Positions 24,093-50,147 are shown, counted from the first letter of the stretch. The stretch is DNA of 64,000 nucleotides from Blastocystis sp. Blastoise (GCA_039096225.1 JBBPEB010000032.1:62001-126000); one strand, 5' to 3'. The notes: generated by a model from the letters alone, not told the origin. Made by a program: numbers and translations.

Positions 24093-27000
24093 ATGAGAAG
24101 TGTTTTATTCGTTCTTTTGTCTGTACTTTTCATTTATACTGGTATATATATATATATATATTCCATTGGGTTTTTTAATTGTCTATATAATCACCACATC
24201 TCATTTCTACACATTATTTATGAATATATAAATTATAGCAAGTGCTCAATGTACTGCTCCTCAGTCTGCATTTACTGTATCAAGAAAATTATCAAACTGG
24301 CCTTATGAAGAAAAATGGTCCATTTATCAAGGTACTGATATCACTAGTACTGGTATCCTTGCTTTTGCAGGTCCTGATATTGCTTCTGGAACAACAGGAA
24401 CTAAGACATATGAGGTTTGCCTTGAATATAATGTTCAATATACTTTAGCTCTTTGGGATACTTATGGTGATGGTTGGAGTAGTGGTTCTACTATTAGTAT
24501 TAGTGTTGGAAGTATTGTTTTCTTAACTGAAACATTAAAGTCTGGTGAAGCTGGTGCTAATGTTAAAAAAAGCATTCCATTTATTTGTATGTTTCTATAT
24601 GAATTATATTATATCTAATTAAATATATTAATTATATAGTAAGTCTTGCTGTTGCTCCTAGTGCTACTTGGAAGACTACTACTGCTCCTCAAGTTGGTAA
24701 TTCTTGGACTCAAATGGCTTTTGCTGATACTACTTGGGTTCCTCTTGCTTCTGGTTCTTTCCCTGTTATTACTACTACTACTCGTTATTATAGATATACT
24801 ACTACTATTACTGAAACTGGATTCTATGCTTTAGGTCTTTTCTTTAAGATGAATTCTGGTTTCATTATTTATGTTAATGGTCAAGAAGCTGCCCGTGTTG
24901 GCTTACCAGCGTATGCTTTTTTTTATTTATTATATATTTATTATATATATATTTATTATATATTTATTTATTATATATGTATTTATTATATATTATATTT
25001 ATTATATTTTTATTTATTATATTTTTATTAATTATATATGTATTTATTATATTTATAGTGGAGCTGTTGATTCTAATACTGCTTCTTTAACTGCTGAAAC
25101 TACTGCTACTTACAAGAAGTATATATATAATATAATATTACTATATATTCTATTACTTTCATTATTATACATTTATATATATATATATGCATAATAAACT
25201 ATTCTAATATATATAGTTTTGCTGTTCCTGCTGCTACTTATTTAACTGTTGGTACTTCTGTAACTATAGCTATTGAAGTTCACTCTCATGCTTCTCAATT
25301 AAATACTGCTGACGAATTCACTTTCTTAGCTAGAACTGCTAATGATAGTGGCTTTGTCGTTGGTAATGGTGGTACTGCTGTTCCCACTTTAGATAATGCT
25401 TCTGCTACTGAAAATTGTGCTAAAGCTTTTGATGATAATTTAAGTACTAAATTTTTATTTGATGCTACTGCTAATACTGTTATTTATACTCTTCCTGGAG
25501 GTATGAAAACTTGGTTTAATGGTTATCGTTTTGTTTCTGGTAACGATATGCAAACTAGAGATCCTAGAAGCTGGAAAATCTATGGTTCTGAAGATAATGG
25601 TGTTACTTGGAACTATCTTGATGGTATTACTGGAAATATCTTTAGTATTCGATCTACTTCGTATAATTTCTATTTACCTTCTAACAGAAAATCTTTCAAT
25701 CAAATTAAAATTGAATTTTTAACAAATAATGGAGCTACTGCTACTCAATTTACTGAATTTTCTTTAATGGCCTATAAAAAGGCTCTTCTTAATCCTGGTC
25801 TTCAATATACTTCTAATACTATTACTTCTACTACTAATGTTGAAGTCTCACTTGCTCCTATTTCAAGTGGTATTCATACTTATACTGTAACTCCTGCTTT
25901 CCCTAGTGGATTATATCTTAATGCTGATACTGGTGCTATTTATGGTTCTACTGATGTTCCTCAAAATAATGTTGCTTATACTATTAGTGCTATTGATGGT
26001 GCTACTAATGCTGCTACTACTGCTGTCATCACATTAAATATTATTGGATGTCTTCAACCTGCTATGGCTCAAGTTACATTCCGTAAAGTTGAAAAGAGTT
26101 CTTCTACTGATGAACGTGTTATTGTTTATTCTGAAACAAATACTCAAATTGCTACAATTCAAGGTGTTAATTCTGGTGCTGAACAAAAATCTACTGTTTG
26201 TGAACCTGCTGGTCGTTGGAAGTTTGTACTTTTTGATGATGGTAATAATGGTTGGGGAAAAGGTGCTTATCTTGATGTTTCATTAAAATATAATTATAAT
26301 ACTGAACATAGAATTGCTCGTTTATATTTATTAGCTGGTACTACTGCTACTTATTATGTTAATACTCGTCTTGATGTTGGTCCTAAATCTGGTTGGAAAT
26401 ATCAACAAGGTGCTCCTACTGATGTTAATTGGAAGACTGCTCTTTATTCTGATGCTGCTTGGCAAACTTTAACTTATAATCCTCTTGTTTCTGTTACTCA
26501 AAATATTATTCTTCTTAGAAAAACTTTTACTATTACTTCTAAGACTAATATGGTTGGTTGGGAATTATACTTTAAATCTAAAGCTGGTAGTGTTATTTAT
26601 GTTAATGGTAATGAAGTCTATAGATATAATGTTGTTGCTGGTGAAGTTAATGCTGCTACTATTGCTACTGGTGGTGATAATTCTTTCTTATGGAGATCTG
26701 TATCGGGTCCTATGACTACTCTCTCTAATGGTAATTCTGTTACTGTAGCTATTGCTCTTGTTAATCTTGGTACTGCTGCTTATGAACTTGATTTTGATGG
26801 TTTATTCCATCTTCTTGGCGATTCTAATGTCATTCAAAATGCTTCTGGTGGTACTTATGATTCTAGTGGTGTTTTCTCTGATGGTAATCCTGCTTATCTT
26901 TTTGATTCTAATCCTGAAACTCGTTGGATTACTCCTTCTCATGATTCCATTAGTGAAAGATGGGTTTCCGTTCAATTTAATAATAAGAGAGCTATTTATA

Positions 27001-30000
27001 TGAATAAATATTGTATTTATTCCAACAGAGATGCTCCTCGTCATGATCCTGCTGATTGGACTATTTATGGTTCTATGGATGGTACTACTTGGACTACTAT
27101 TACTTCTCAATCTAATGTTTCTTGGGAAGAAAGACAACAAAGACAATGTTTCTATGCTCTTGGTTCTACTCAAGCTTATACTAATTATAGAATGAATATT
27201 ACAAAGAATGTTGTTATTATGGATGAAAATAAATATGCTATTTCTGAATGGGAATTCTTAATGATTGATGCTGCTTCTCTTGTTATTCCTCCTTTTAGTT
27301 TCACTCCTTCTAATCTTGTTGCTTATAAGGGTGCTGTTGTTCCTGCTCTTTTAGTTTCTTCTGAATATTATTATGATTTCACTATTTCTCCTGCTCTTCC
27401 TACTGGTCTTTCTATGGATACTTCGAATGGTTATTTCAATGGTGTTGCTACACAACTTCAAAATCCTACTACTTATAGAATTAGTGCTAAGAATATTCAA
27501 GGTATTCCTGTAACAGCTGATATTACTTTCTCTGTAATTGCTTGTTCTTATCCTAATAATCTTTTCAGTCTTGTTTTCACTTTTACTACTTATGCTAATG
27601 AAGCTTCTTGGACACTTAAAGATTCTGCTGGTACTACTGTTGCTTCTCAAACTATGGCTATTAATTATGCTACTCAAACTTATACTTTCTGTAGAGCTGC
27701 TGGTATTTACTCTTTAGTTCTTACTGATAGTTATAATGATGGTTGGGGTGATGGTACTTATAAAGTTATTTTAGAAGATAATAGTATTCTTTCTTCTGGT
27801 ACTCTTGCCTATGGTGAATCTCCTAAGACTCTTTCTCTTAATATTGGTAGAGTTGTAAATTCTGGTAGTGCTACTTGGAAATACTTAAATACTGGTGCTG
27901 AAGCTCCTACTGGATGGAATACTGCTACTTTCTCTGATGCTGCTTGGACTTCTGCTACTTCTGCTACTTTACCTGTTCCTACTGGTACTACTCAATATTA
28001 TAGAACTACTTTCACTCTTGCTACTATTGATCCTGCTTATGCTGGTCTTGATGTTGGTGCTACTACTTATGCTGGTATGATCATTTATCTTAATGGCCAA
28101 GAAATTCGTAGAATTAATATGCCTGCTGGTGCTGTCAACTATAATACATTAGCTACTTCTATTCTATCTAATCCTATGACATTTACTGGCTCAATTAGTC
28201 TTGTTGGTTCTACTATTCTTACTACTGGTACTAATGTTATTGCTATTGAAATTCATAAGAAAGATACACTTCCTGCTTCTAATGTATTTGATGGCTATGC
28301 TTCTTTTATCGCTTCTGGTGAATATAGAGTTCTTGATGGTGTTAGTTCTTCTGATGTTGAAAAGACTGGATTTGAAGGTATTGAGCAAATGTTTGATAAT
28401 AATATTCAAACTAAGATGTTTACTGGTCCTAGATGTGTTGGTGCCTGGTTCCAATGGACTTATAATCAAGGTCGTAGAGAATTCATTAATCAATATAAAG
28501 TAACAAATGCTAATGATTGTAATCAAAGACATCCTTCTGCTTGGAGAATTGAAGGTTCTAATGATGGTACTACTTGGACTTTATTACATTATGCTCGTAA
28601 TCAAATGTTTACTTCTTTCAAACAAACTTTCAATTATGATTTCTATGCTGCTCAACCTTATAATACTTTTAGAATGGTTGTTACTGAATGTTCTAATACT
28701 CCTCTTGATAATCTTAATTGTGGTGAAGGTAAGATTCAATTAGCTGAATTAGGTTTCTATATTTCTAATACTCCTGCTGCTTGTGCTGCTTCTGGTACTT
28801 GGGGACCTGCTCCTGAAGGTGGTTTCTCCTTCCAAGAATGTCCTATTGGTTATACTGGTATTAGAAGAAGAGGTTGTACTGCTGGTGTTTTTGGTGAAGA
28901 ACAAAATCTTTGTGATCTCATTGCTCCTACTGGTTTCAGTTATACTGGATCTCCTTTCACTTTCCATAAGAGTGTTCCTGTTAATATATCTCCCGTTATT
29001 AATGGTGCTGCTTTAACTGTTACTATTACTCCTTCTCTTCCTTCTGGTCTTACTATTAATCCTACTACTGGTTCTATTACTGGTACTCCTCTTGCTAATG
29101 CTGTTCTTACTACTTATACTGTTACTGCTACTAATACTGCTGGTTCTGTTACTACTACTGTTATGATGCAAATTGATACTGCTTCTTGTGCTGCTGATGG
29201 TACTTGGCCTATTACTGAAGCTGGTCAACAAGCTACTTTAGCTTGTTTAGATACTATTAATTATGAAGGTTCTAGAACTAGATTATGTCAAGTTGGTTAT
29301 CCTGCTGTTTGGGGTTCTGTTGTTGATGGTTGTCAATTAAAGATGCCTACTATTATGTATTCTACTACTACTATTAATGGCTATAAGAGTGATGCTATTA
29401 CTCCTATTATTGCTACTGTTACTGGTGGTAGTCTTAATCCTCTTACTATTGCTCCTTCTCTTCCTACTGGTTTATCTTTCAATGCTCAAAATGGTCAAAT
29501 CTCTGGTACTCCTGTTGCTGCTTCTACTTCTTCTTATACTGTAACTGCTTCTAATGCTAGAGGTCAAGCTACTGCTGTTATTACTATTACTATCAATGTT
29601 GTCAACTGCCCTCTTGATGGTATTTGGCCTGCTACTGAAAGAACTACTACTGCTTATGTTGCTTGTCCTACTGGTCAATCTGGTATCCAAAGTCGTGTTT
29701 GCCAAAATGCTGGTGTTGGTGTTGCTACTTGGCAAGTTGCTGATAGTACTAACTGTTTTACTTATGATTCTAAAGAAAATCCTGGTGAAAATAAGATCTT
29801 TATTAATGTTCCTATTAAACTTGAAGGACTCACTGAAGCTGCTTTTAAGACTCCTTCTACTACTGAAGTCTTCAGAACTATTATTGTTCAAGCTCTTACT
29901 GCTTATTCTATTCCTTCTTCTGGTGTAAAGATCATTGGTGTTTCTGGTGTATCTACTTATGCTGCTGGTGTTGTTGCTAATGTCAGAATTACTGCTAATG

Positions 30001-30347
30001 ATGCTGATAAAGATAAGGTTAAGAATGATATGAATGCTTATTGTAGTGGTGCTAATTCTGCTCTTCTTAATGCTTGTAGATCTAGTCCTGATGCTAACCT
30101 TAAGACCATTACTGGTACTACTGTTAATGGTGAAATTACTACTAAGGGTAATTCTCTTTCTACTGGTATTATTATTCTTATTGTTGTTTTAGTCATTCTT
30201 GTTGTTGCTATTATTGCTGTTGTTGCTTTCTGTGTCTTTATTCGTACTAAAGGTAAGAATAGCAAGAAGGGCAAGAAGTTAGGTGCTAATAAGAAGACTT
30301 CTGAAAAACCTAAAGCTGCTACTAATAGTAAAGCTGTTAAGGTTTAA
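24093..30347 (+). CDS. Large secreted, membrane-anchored modular surface protein (1,952 aa)
   Basis: Five exons: 24093-24141, 24239-24586, 24640-24910, 25059-25118, 25217-30347. The signal peptide MRSVLFVLLSVLFIYTASA is split by intron 1. The ectodomain repeats a four-part unit about three times: a DxYxDGWxxG motif segment (DTYGDGWSSG, FDDGNNGWGKG, DSYNDGWGDG); a galactose-binding-like jelly roll with an FSDAAW-type motif and an IYVNGQE strand; an F5/8C (discoidin)-like domain with DPRSWKIYGSEDNGVTW; and an Ig-like He_PIG domain with PALPTGLSxDxxxG. Three Cys-containing CxxxGxW modules follow, with two more PIG domains between them, then a stalk, a transmembrane helix at about 1891-1918 and a Lys-rich cytoplasmic tail. 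Carbohydrate or surface adhesion is inferred from domain types. Codons are strongly T-ending (GCT, ACT, GGT), suggesting high expression. Confidence 0.85.
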
Positions 30348-30555
30348 TTTTTTTTATTGCTAAATTTTTTTATTTTGAAGAAACAGAAGTTTTATTATAT
30401 ATTGTATTACTTTTTTATATGTTGTCTCATAAATTATGTTTCTTTGCTTATAATTGTATTTAATTTTCATTGTTAAGTATAAGAATAATTATTTTAAAAT
30501 TTAAACACAACTCTTTTGTCACACAATAATTTTTATTAATGATAAAATATTATTA
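30348..30555. terminator. Convergent 3' ends (surface protein / RFC5)
   Basis: 208 bp between two TAA stops on opposite strands. T-runs and AATTATTTTAAAATTT-like AT stretches should hold both polyadenylation regions. No specific signal is assigned. Confidence 0.4.
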
Positions 30556-32186
30556 TTAATGATTACTTTCAATCATAGGTTTTGAAAGGATAAATATACT
30601 GATTAGAGAGCCTAATTGAATAGACTCTTGGCATGAAGAAGCAAGACGATATCTAGTATAATATATAGAATAGTATAAAAATGTATATACTCGTACATAA
30701 TTACATATAAAACAATATATATATATATATACTCTAGATCTGCTAGTTGTTTATATAAATAGATTTGAACTTGAGGAGGTAATTCTAATTGTTGAACTTT
30801 TTTACTAATTAATGGAACTATATCTTGAAGTGCAAATTGATGTGATTCTTTGATTTCTGATATTTTCTTCATTGCTTCATTGAAAGAGGATTGTAATAAA
30901 GTATCCATAATACTTTGAATAATCACGGGAGAAGGTGAACCTGAACATAAATATACATTCTCTTGATTTACTATAGGAAAAGCCATGTGAGTTGCTTATA
31001 TATGGTTATAATAATAATAAGTTTAATAATAATAAATAGAATAATAAATATAATAAATATAATAAATATAATAAATATATATACTTGAAGAAGATTGATT
31101 ACTTTTCTCATGTCTCCTTCGCATAATTCTAATAACGCGTTGATACCATCTTCTGTGATATTTATACTATATAGAACATAGTATATATACTATAAATATT
31201 GAAAAATAAAATAAATAGCGACAATTGAATTATAAGTTTCATACTGTTCTTGATTAATAATTGTATCCACACGAGATCGTATTTTTGTGACATTTAACGG
31301 TGCGAAACGGAAGCGAGTCAATAAATAAAGGACAATTATTATTCAATAAAATATATTCATAATAATAAAATAATATATATATAAACAGAATAAGATTCAA
31401 ATATAATATATAGAGAAGGATATGTACAACGACTTTGAAGTGCAGGAATAATATTACTCACATAATTACAGATTAAACAAAAACGAGTATTCTGACTATA
31501 TTTCTCAATAACTAATATATATAATAGTATATATAATAATAAAGATTAATAGAATAAAATCAATAGAATAATAAAATAAATAGAATAAAAATAAATAAAT
31601 AAAAAAAGCAAATAAATAATAAAAACAAATAAAAAAAAAATAACAATAGAAATACTTCTACGAAGTGCAAATTGTGCTACATTTGTCATATTATCAGCTT
31701 CATCTAATATAATCAATTTAACACCTGAACTATATATAATATTATCAAGAAAATTTATATATATTCAAGAAAAAAAATTATCTATTCAATATACCTAAAG
31801 AGTTTCTGAGTTCCTGCGAAGTTTTTTATTTGATCACGAACAACATCAATACCACGATCATCTGAAGCATTTAATTCTAGAGTCATTGATTTATAGTTTG
31901 AACCATACATCTTTCGAGCACAAGCTAAAATAGTTGTTGTTTTTCCTGTTCCTGGTGGACCATGAAATAGAAGATGTGGTAATTTCTTATTTTCAATCAA
32001 TTTATTAATTGTAGAAAGGATATCATCATGAGATACAATCTCTTCAAATTCAGTAGGTCTGTATTTTTCAACCCAAGGCAAACCTTGAACATCTTTCTCA
32101 TTTTTAGCGCTCACTTCATCATTTAAACTATTTAAAATTCATTTATATGATCATTCTCAATTTATATACTTCTTCTCAATTTCCAT
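30556..32186 (-). CDS. RFC5: Replication factor C small subunit (human RFC5 / yeast Rfc3 type)
   Basis: AAA+ subunit of the clamp loader that places PCNA on primed DNA. Exons: 32186-32170, 32127-31795, 31729-31656, 31511-31424, 31316-31245, 31166-31085, 30995-30733, 30652-30556; 341 residues, the family's usual length. WVEKYRP at 24-30, Walker A GPPGTGKTT at 62-70, LNASDDRG, Walker B LIILDEAD, and the SRC arginine-finger motif at 168-170. The C-terminal third (EDGINALLELCEGDMRK; ADLEYRL...IQLGSLI) matches RFC5 rather than RFC2 or RFC4. Intron 4 has AT-AC ends. Intron 6 cannot be spliced in frame with GT-AG: CAA and GCA must be joined, giving GT-AA or TA-AG ends, or the sequence has a one-base error. 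The start ATG lies in a 17-nt first exon. Confidence 0.92.
31317..31423 (-). other. U12-type AT-AC intron in RFC5 (107 nt)
   Basis: The intron starts ATATCCTT, the exact U12 5' splice-site consensus, and ends TTATTGAC with terminal AC. A branch-like TGTCCTTTAT sits about 10 nt before the 3' end, near the TTCCTTRAY consensus and at the usual U12 distance. Removing it gives R-C-T-R-F-R-F across the junction, matching the conserved SRCTRFRF of the family. No GT-AG pair gives an open frame here. Confidence 0.85.
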
Positions 32187-32551
32187 AGCTATATTTTTAT
32201 TATTAATAAATGTATTGAAATGAGTCAAATTGAAAAAGAATTATTCTGACTGAAAATTGACTGATTATTTCTTATTATTATATATATTTTTTAAATTCAA
32301 TTTTTGTTGTCATAATGAATTGTTTTTAATTTTAGAATGTTGTTTTATATCTATACATTCATCTAATAATGAATAAAAATGTTTATGAGTTGTCTCATAA
32401 AGAAATGTTAATAATTAGAAATTATATTATGTGTTAAAGCTTATTATATATATTTGAATACATTTATTTATTTTTAAAATAAGAATTCATCAGAATTCAT
32501 ATTGATTACGTTTAAAACAATAGTAATTATTGTTTAAAAAAAAAAGAATAA
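32187..32551. other. Intergenic: RFC5 promoter and 3' end of the 517-aa gene
   Basis: 365 bp, AT-rich, no gene seen. Both neighbours are on the minus strand. Confidence 0.5.
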
Positions 32552-33798
32552 TTATTGAGTGAGAGAGAAATAATAAGAAGGAAATAAATTAGAGAAAAGT
32601 TCTGGAGATACATAATATATGAAGAGATTATGATCATTAATTGTTTTGAGTAATTTTGATTTCTTTTCAATAAATAAACTAGATATATCATTTTGGTGCT
32701 CTCTATAAAAATTATAATAATAAAATACTTTTTTAACAAATAAATAATAAAACAAATAAATGATGAATAATAAAAATAAATAATAAAAAATAAATAATAA
32801 ATAAATAAAAAGCATACAGAATAAGAGAATATTCAATATCACAAGCTGTAGATAGATCCATATTGACCATACCTAAAACAACTTCTATAGTATTATAAAC
32901 AGAAGAAGAAGAAGATATTTTATGAATAGTATTCAATATAATATTTTCTTTATTATGTAATTCATTCATATTCTGAATATAAAAATCATAATAAACAGAG
33001 AATTCTTGTGTAAACATAATAGAATCTAAAGATACAACTGAAAGACTGCTTAAATCATCTGAATTTCGTAATAAAGAATGTATAATAGATGGAGGAATAA
33101 GAAAATAATATAAATGAGGAGCTAAACAAGTAGATTGAAGCTTTTGAATAGATGTCGAATATAACTATATATATATATTTATTGAATAAACTATAAATAT
33201 AACTATATATATATATTTATTGAATAAATTATAAATATAACTATATATATATATTTATTGAATAGATTATAAATATATAAAATACTCTTAATAAGTCTGT
33301 AATAATAAAGAATGTCTTGATTATTTGTGTTGACATATATTTATATATATATAAATAAGTTTTACTATTCTCTGCCACTTGTTTTGGCATTGAAATAGAC
33401 TATAGAATATTTATAAAGTTTTAATATACAATAATAATAAGATATATATTATATATATAAATAGATATATATAAATACAGGATAGGTGTGTGTTTTCTTT
33501 ATAGTTCGTTTGATAAGCCATGCTTCTACTTGTTGTGGTTTCAAATGTAATAAAGAATAAGCAGGAGGATCAGAATAGGGTTTTGTTTTCTTCTTCTTCT
33601 TCTCTTCTTCTACATAATCCATATATTCATATATATCATTAGAATCGAAATATACACTAGAAGTATAATAAGTATCTTCAGGAAGATATATAGGGGGATC
33701 CAAGGAATTCTTAATATATTGATCCATATTATTATTATTAATGTTATCAGCATTGCTAGTATTATTCGTATTATTATTATTATTATTATTCATATTAC

Positions 33799-33832
<34 letters not shown>

Positions 33833-34420
33833 TATATTTTTATTATTATTATTTATATTATTTTTCACATTATTATTAGAGAAGAAATCGTGAAAATCAT
33901 TCGATAAAACATAAGATGAATCATTATTGTTCAAAGGAATTTCTTGTTGATTTTCAGTGGATATCGGAATATGATTTGTAATAGGTGATTTTTCAATAGG
34001 ATATGAATGAAGAGAATCATGATTTGGAGAGGATATTTCAATAGTTTCTGGATAAGAATAATAACTTAAAGTATTTGGGTTATAAGAATCATGATAAGAA
34101 TAACTAGACGGAATATTTTGTCCAAAAACAAATGCATTTTGATTTTTTGAATATTGATTTTGATTAGCTGGAGGAATAAAATGACTATTCACAGACATGG
34201 AAGACTCTGTTATAGGAAACGAAGAGAGAGAGGCAGAACCAACACTACCTTCAAAAATAATTGACAACTCCGATGATGAATGAATACTATGTGAACTATA
34301 AGGAACTCCACTCATTGATTTATTTGATGAAAGAACATGAACATTCAAATCATTATCACTCCATTGAGTTGATTCGGTATAAGGATACGCTGAATATATT
34401 GATGATCTATTCGAACTCAT
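32552..34420 (-). CDS. Unrecognised 517-aa protein with Ser/Asn-rich N-terminus
   Basis: Four exons: 34420-33479, 33399-33286, 33164-32818, 32702-32552; phases close and the stop is TAA. Residues 1-260 are Ser/Tyr/Pro-rich with a poly-Asn block (about residues 185-230), probably disordered, with an SDPPAYSLL motif near residue 287. From about residue 300 (QQVEAWLIKRTIKK) to the end the chain is helical and Leu/Ser-rich and looks like one folded domain of about 210 residues. I do not recognise it; an ENTH/ANTH-like helical domain was considered but lacks clear signature residues. No signal peptide or membrane helix is convincing. Intron 2 has a triplicated 3' end. Confidence 0.7.
33165..33281 (-). 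repeat. Three tandem copies of a 38-bp 3' splice-site segment in an intron
   Basis: The segment TTATATTTATAATTTATTCA followed by ATAAATATATATATATAG occurs three times in a row at the end of intron 2 of the 517-aa gene. Each copy ends in an ATATATAG acceptor. Only the last acceptor continues into the open exon; the copies differ by one or two bases. Confidence 0.9.
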
Positions 34421-35015
34421 TCTAAGAAATAAGCAGAATTAATAATTTAGATTTATGAAGAAGAATTAGGTTTTTTTAAGAGCAATAAAATACCAAGAAA
34501 AATTCAAAAAAACCCACAAAAAATAATAAATAATTGTGGAAATGTTTTTTTATTTAAATGTTTATAATTAACTGTTCATATAAGGTTAAAATAGATAAAA
34601 TCTAGTTTTGATAATTCTACTTCTCTTATATACACCGTTACACAAATAGAATTGTATATTTAGAAAATCATATTCTTTAATTTCGAAACAACTCAGATTA
34701 AACTACATGATATTTATATATTTTTATTTTGGGCATAAAAAATAAACAAAATTTTAACAACAAACTCAAAGAATTGTGAGAATAATACCATAAAAGCAAA
34801 TTTAACAAGTATTTATATAATTGCTATTATTTAATCAATAAAAAATCATACATATATTAGAGTATACACACATATGTGAAATAGATGTAAAATTAAGATG
34901 ATTTTATAAAACTACATATCTAAAAATAATAAAGAGAGCATATATACAAAAAAAAAACAATTTAAATATATATATACAATAAAAATGAGATTTAAAAAAT
35001 ATGAATAAAAAAAAT
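34421..35015. other. Intergenic: promoter of the 517-aa gene
   Basis: 595 bp without a supportable gene; AT-rich with several A-runs. It separates two minus-strand genes. Confidence 0.5.
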
Positions 35016-47875
<12,860 letters not shown>

Positions 47876-48722
47876 ACTGAAAACAAATTGAATCCTATAT
47901 AAATGTAAAGTATAAATAGTTGTAGCATAGTATAGAGTCTTTTTTTACTTTTTATATCACTTATTCAGTTAAGAACGTTGTAAATTGAAGAGAATCTTTA
48001 AAGAATCGAATTGAAAACAAAAAAGAGAAAAACTCTGAAAAAAAAGTCAGCATTTATTGTTATTCATAAAATAATGTTTATTTAGACTCTTGTTATTTGA
48101 AAAACGGTTTATAATGATGACAAAAAGAATTCAAGTTGATAGATGTTATTATGTGAACAGAAAGAAATCACTCAAGTTGATTCTATTACAAATGTTGTTT
48201 TTTTTTAAGATTGATTATGAATTTGATTTTTAAGTTGCTGTCAAATAAAATCATGTATTGTATTTACATGAAGAAGAAGCTTTAGAAGACAAAAGAACAC
48301 ACACATTTTTGAAAATAATTCTAGTTCTATAGTTTTTATGGTCACCGAAATAAATTTTGAAGCATTTATGAACTATTTGCAAATTTTCATGTTCTATAAA
48401 GAACATGAACAACATAAAGGAATTGTGATTTAGTAAATAAAAACAATAAATCATATATATAGAAGATGTATAAATATCCATTGATGTATCCAAGAAATAA
48501 TACTTCCTATCAAGATGAATTACAAGAAAATAAATGAAATTCTGAATTGTTTGAAATAAACACGGGAGAAAAAATGTTCGATTCCCCACAAAAATTCCCT
48601 TTTTTATTATTTCATTACAAAAGAAATTTCTATTTGGAAGGTGTTCAAATATATCAATCTTAGTATATTAACTTGTATTTCTTGTCTAAAATAAATGTGT
48701 TCTTCTATAGACTAATCAAAAA
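47876..48722. promoter_or_regulatory. Divergent intergenic region, 847 bp
   Basis: Separates the lipid-transfer gene (minus) from the TPR-like gene (plus), so it holds both promoters. A 112-codon minus frame at 48251-48589 has no family resemblance. No specific motif is assigned. Confidence 0.5.
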
Positions 48723-49390
48723 ATGGAAGCTGATAAACAAATTACTGGTATGTATCTAGTTTTTATATAGTTTTAGTTTTAAAATATAGAAATTGAGCCA
48801 GAAGTAGTCGAAGAAGTAAAACCTGTTGAAGAAGAAAAGAAAGAAGAAAGTGAACCTGTAGTCGAAGAAGAAAAGAAAGAAGAAGAAAAACCTGTTGAAG
48901 AAGAAAAGAAAGAAGAAGAAAAACCTATTGAAGAAGAAAAGAAAGAAGAAGAAAAACCTATTGAAGAAGAAAAGAAAGAAGAAGAAAAACCTATTGAAGA
49001 AGAAAAGAAAGAAGAAGAAAAACCTGTTGAAGAAGAAAAGAAAGAAGAAGAAAATCCTATTGAAGAAGAAAAGAAAGAAGAAGAAAAACCTAGTGAAGAA
49101 GAAAAGAAAGAAGAAGAAAATCCCTTCCATTTAGCTGAAATAGTGGATACCCCTGTTGGTCGTGGTGTTGTTATTGGTTTACAAGAATTAAAATGTACTG
49201 TTAAAGTTCCTATTAAGTATATCTATATATATATATTATTATTATTAAGTTTTGTCTTTAATATACTATAGAATATATTGTTTATGTTATATATATATAT
49301 ATATATATAGGGGTGAGAAACCTGAGGATCGTCGTACAGCTGTTTGTAATTTTGATGCTGAACAACTTAAAGCTGTTACTATGCCTAAAC

Positions 49391-49439
<49 letters not shown>

Positions 49440-50088
49440 TATATATATAGATTCCTGGTGAATTCCGTGTTCTTCAAGCTAATGTCTTTATCGATGTATA
49501 TATATATATATATATATTATTATTATTATTATTACTTCTATAGCTTGCTGAGTATTTAACTAAAGCTGGTAAAATAAATGAATCTGTTTATATGTTAACT
49601 ACTTCTATTGAACATATTGATTATCAAAACTTAGAACCCGAATTAAAACAAACTGGTATGCAACTTGTATTAATTTGCCTTCTTACTCTTTCTAAGATTT
49701 ACATGACAAATAATTCTTTCGAAGAAGCTCTTAATTGTGCTAATAATGTTTGTACTATTGATCCTACTAATTATTTAGGTGCTGTATATAAATGTAGTGC
49801 TCTTATTTCATTAAATAGACCTATGGAAGCCTTAAATTATGCTACTGAATTACAAAAAGTATACCCTGAAAATGAAAATTTCGCAAAGTTAGTTAAAAAT
49901 ATATCAAATGTTATTGCTCAAATGACAAAAGAAGGTGCTTTTGGTGAGACTCCCGCGGAAAAAACAGCTGAACCCAAACAAGCTCCAAAATCAGCTTTTG
50001 GTAATATATTTGAACAAAAGAAACCAGTTGAACAAGTTAAAGAAGAAACTAAAGTAGTATATTTATATATATATATATATATATATAT

Positions 50089-50147
<59 letters not shown>

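Noticed and set aside
25519-29928. Leu-rich and Ser-rich alternate frames across the surface-protein gene
   Set aside because: Consequence of strongly T-ending codons; the main frame has coherent domains and a signal peptide.
32552-33399. ENTH/ANTH phosphoinositide-binding domain in the 517-aa protein
   Set aside because: Helical and of suitable size, but no signature lysine cluster or conserved motif could be aligned by eye.
48251-48589. 112-codon minus frame in the divergent spacer
   Set aside because: No family likeness, biased toward Phe/Tyr/Ile as random AT-rich DNA would be, no splice context.
48895-49134. Lys-rich plus frame and Phe-rich minus frame
   Set aside because: Shadows of the 33-bp EEEKKEEEKP repeat in the TPR-like gene.
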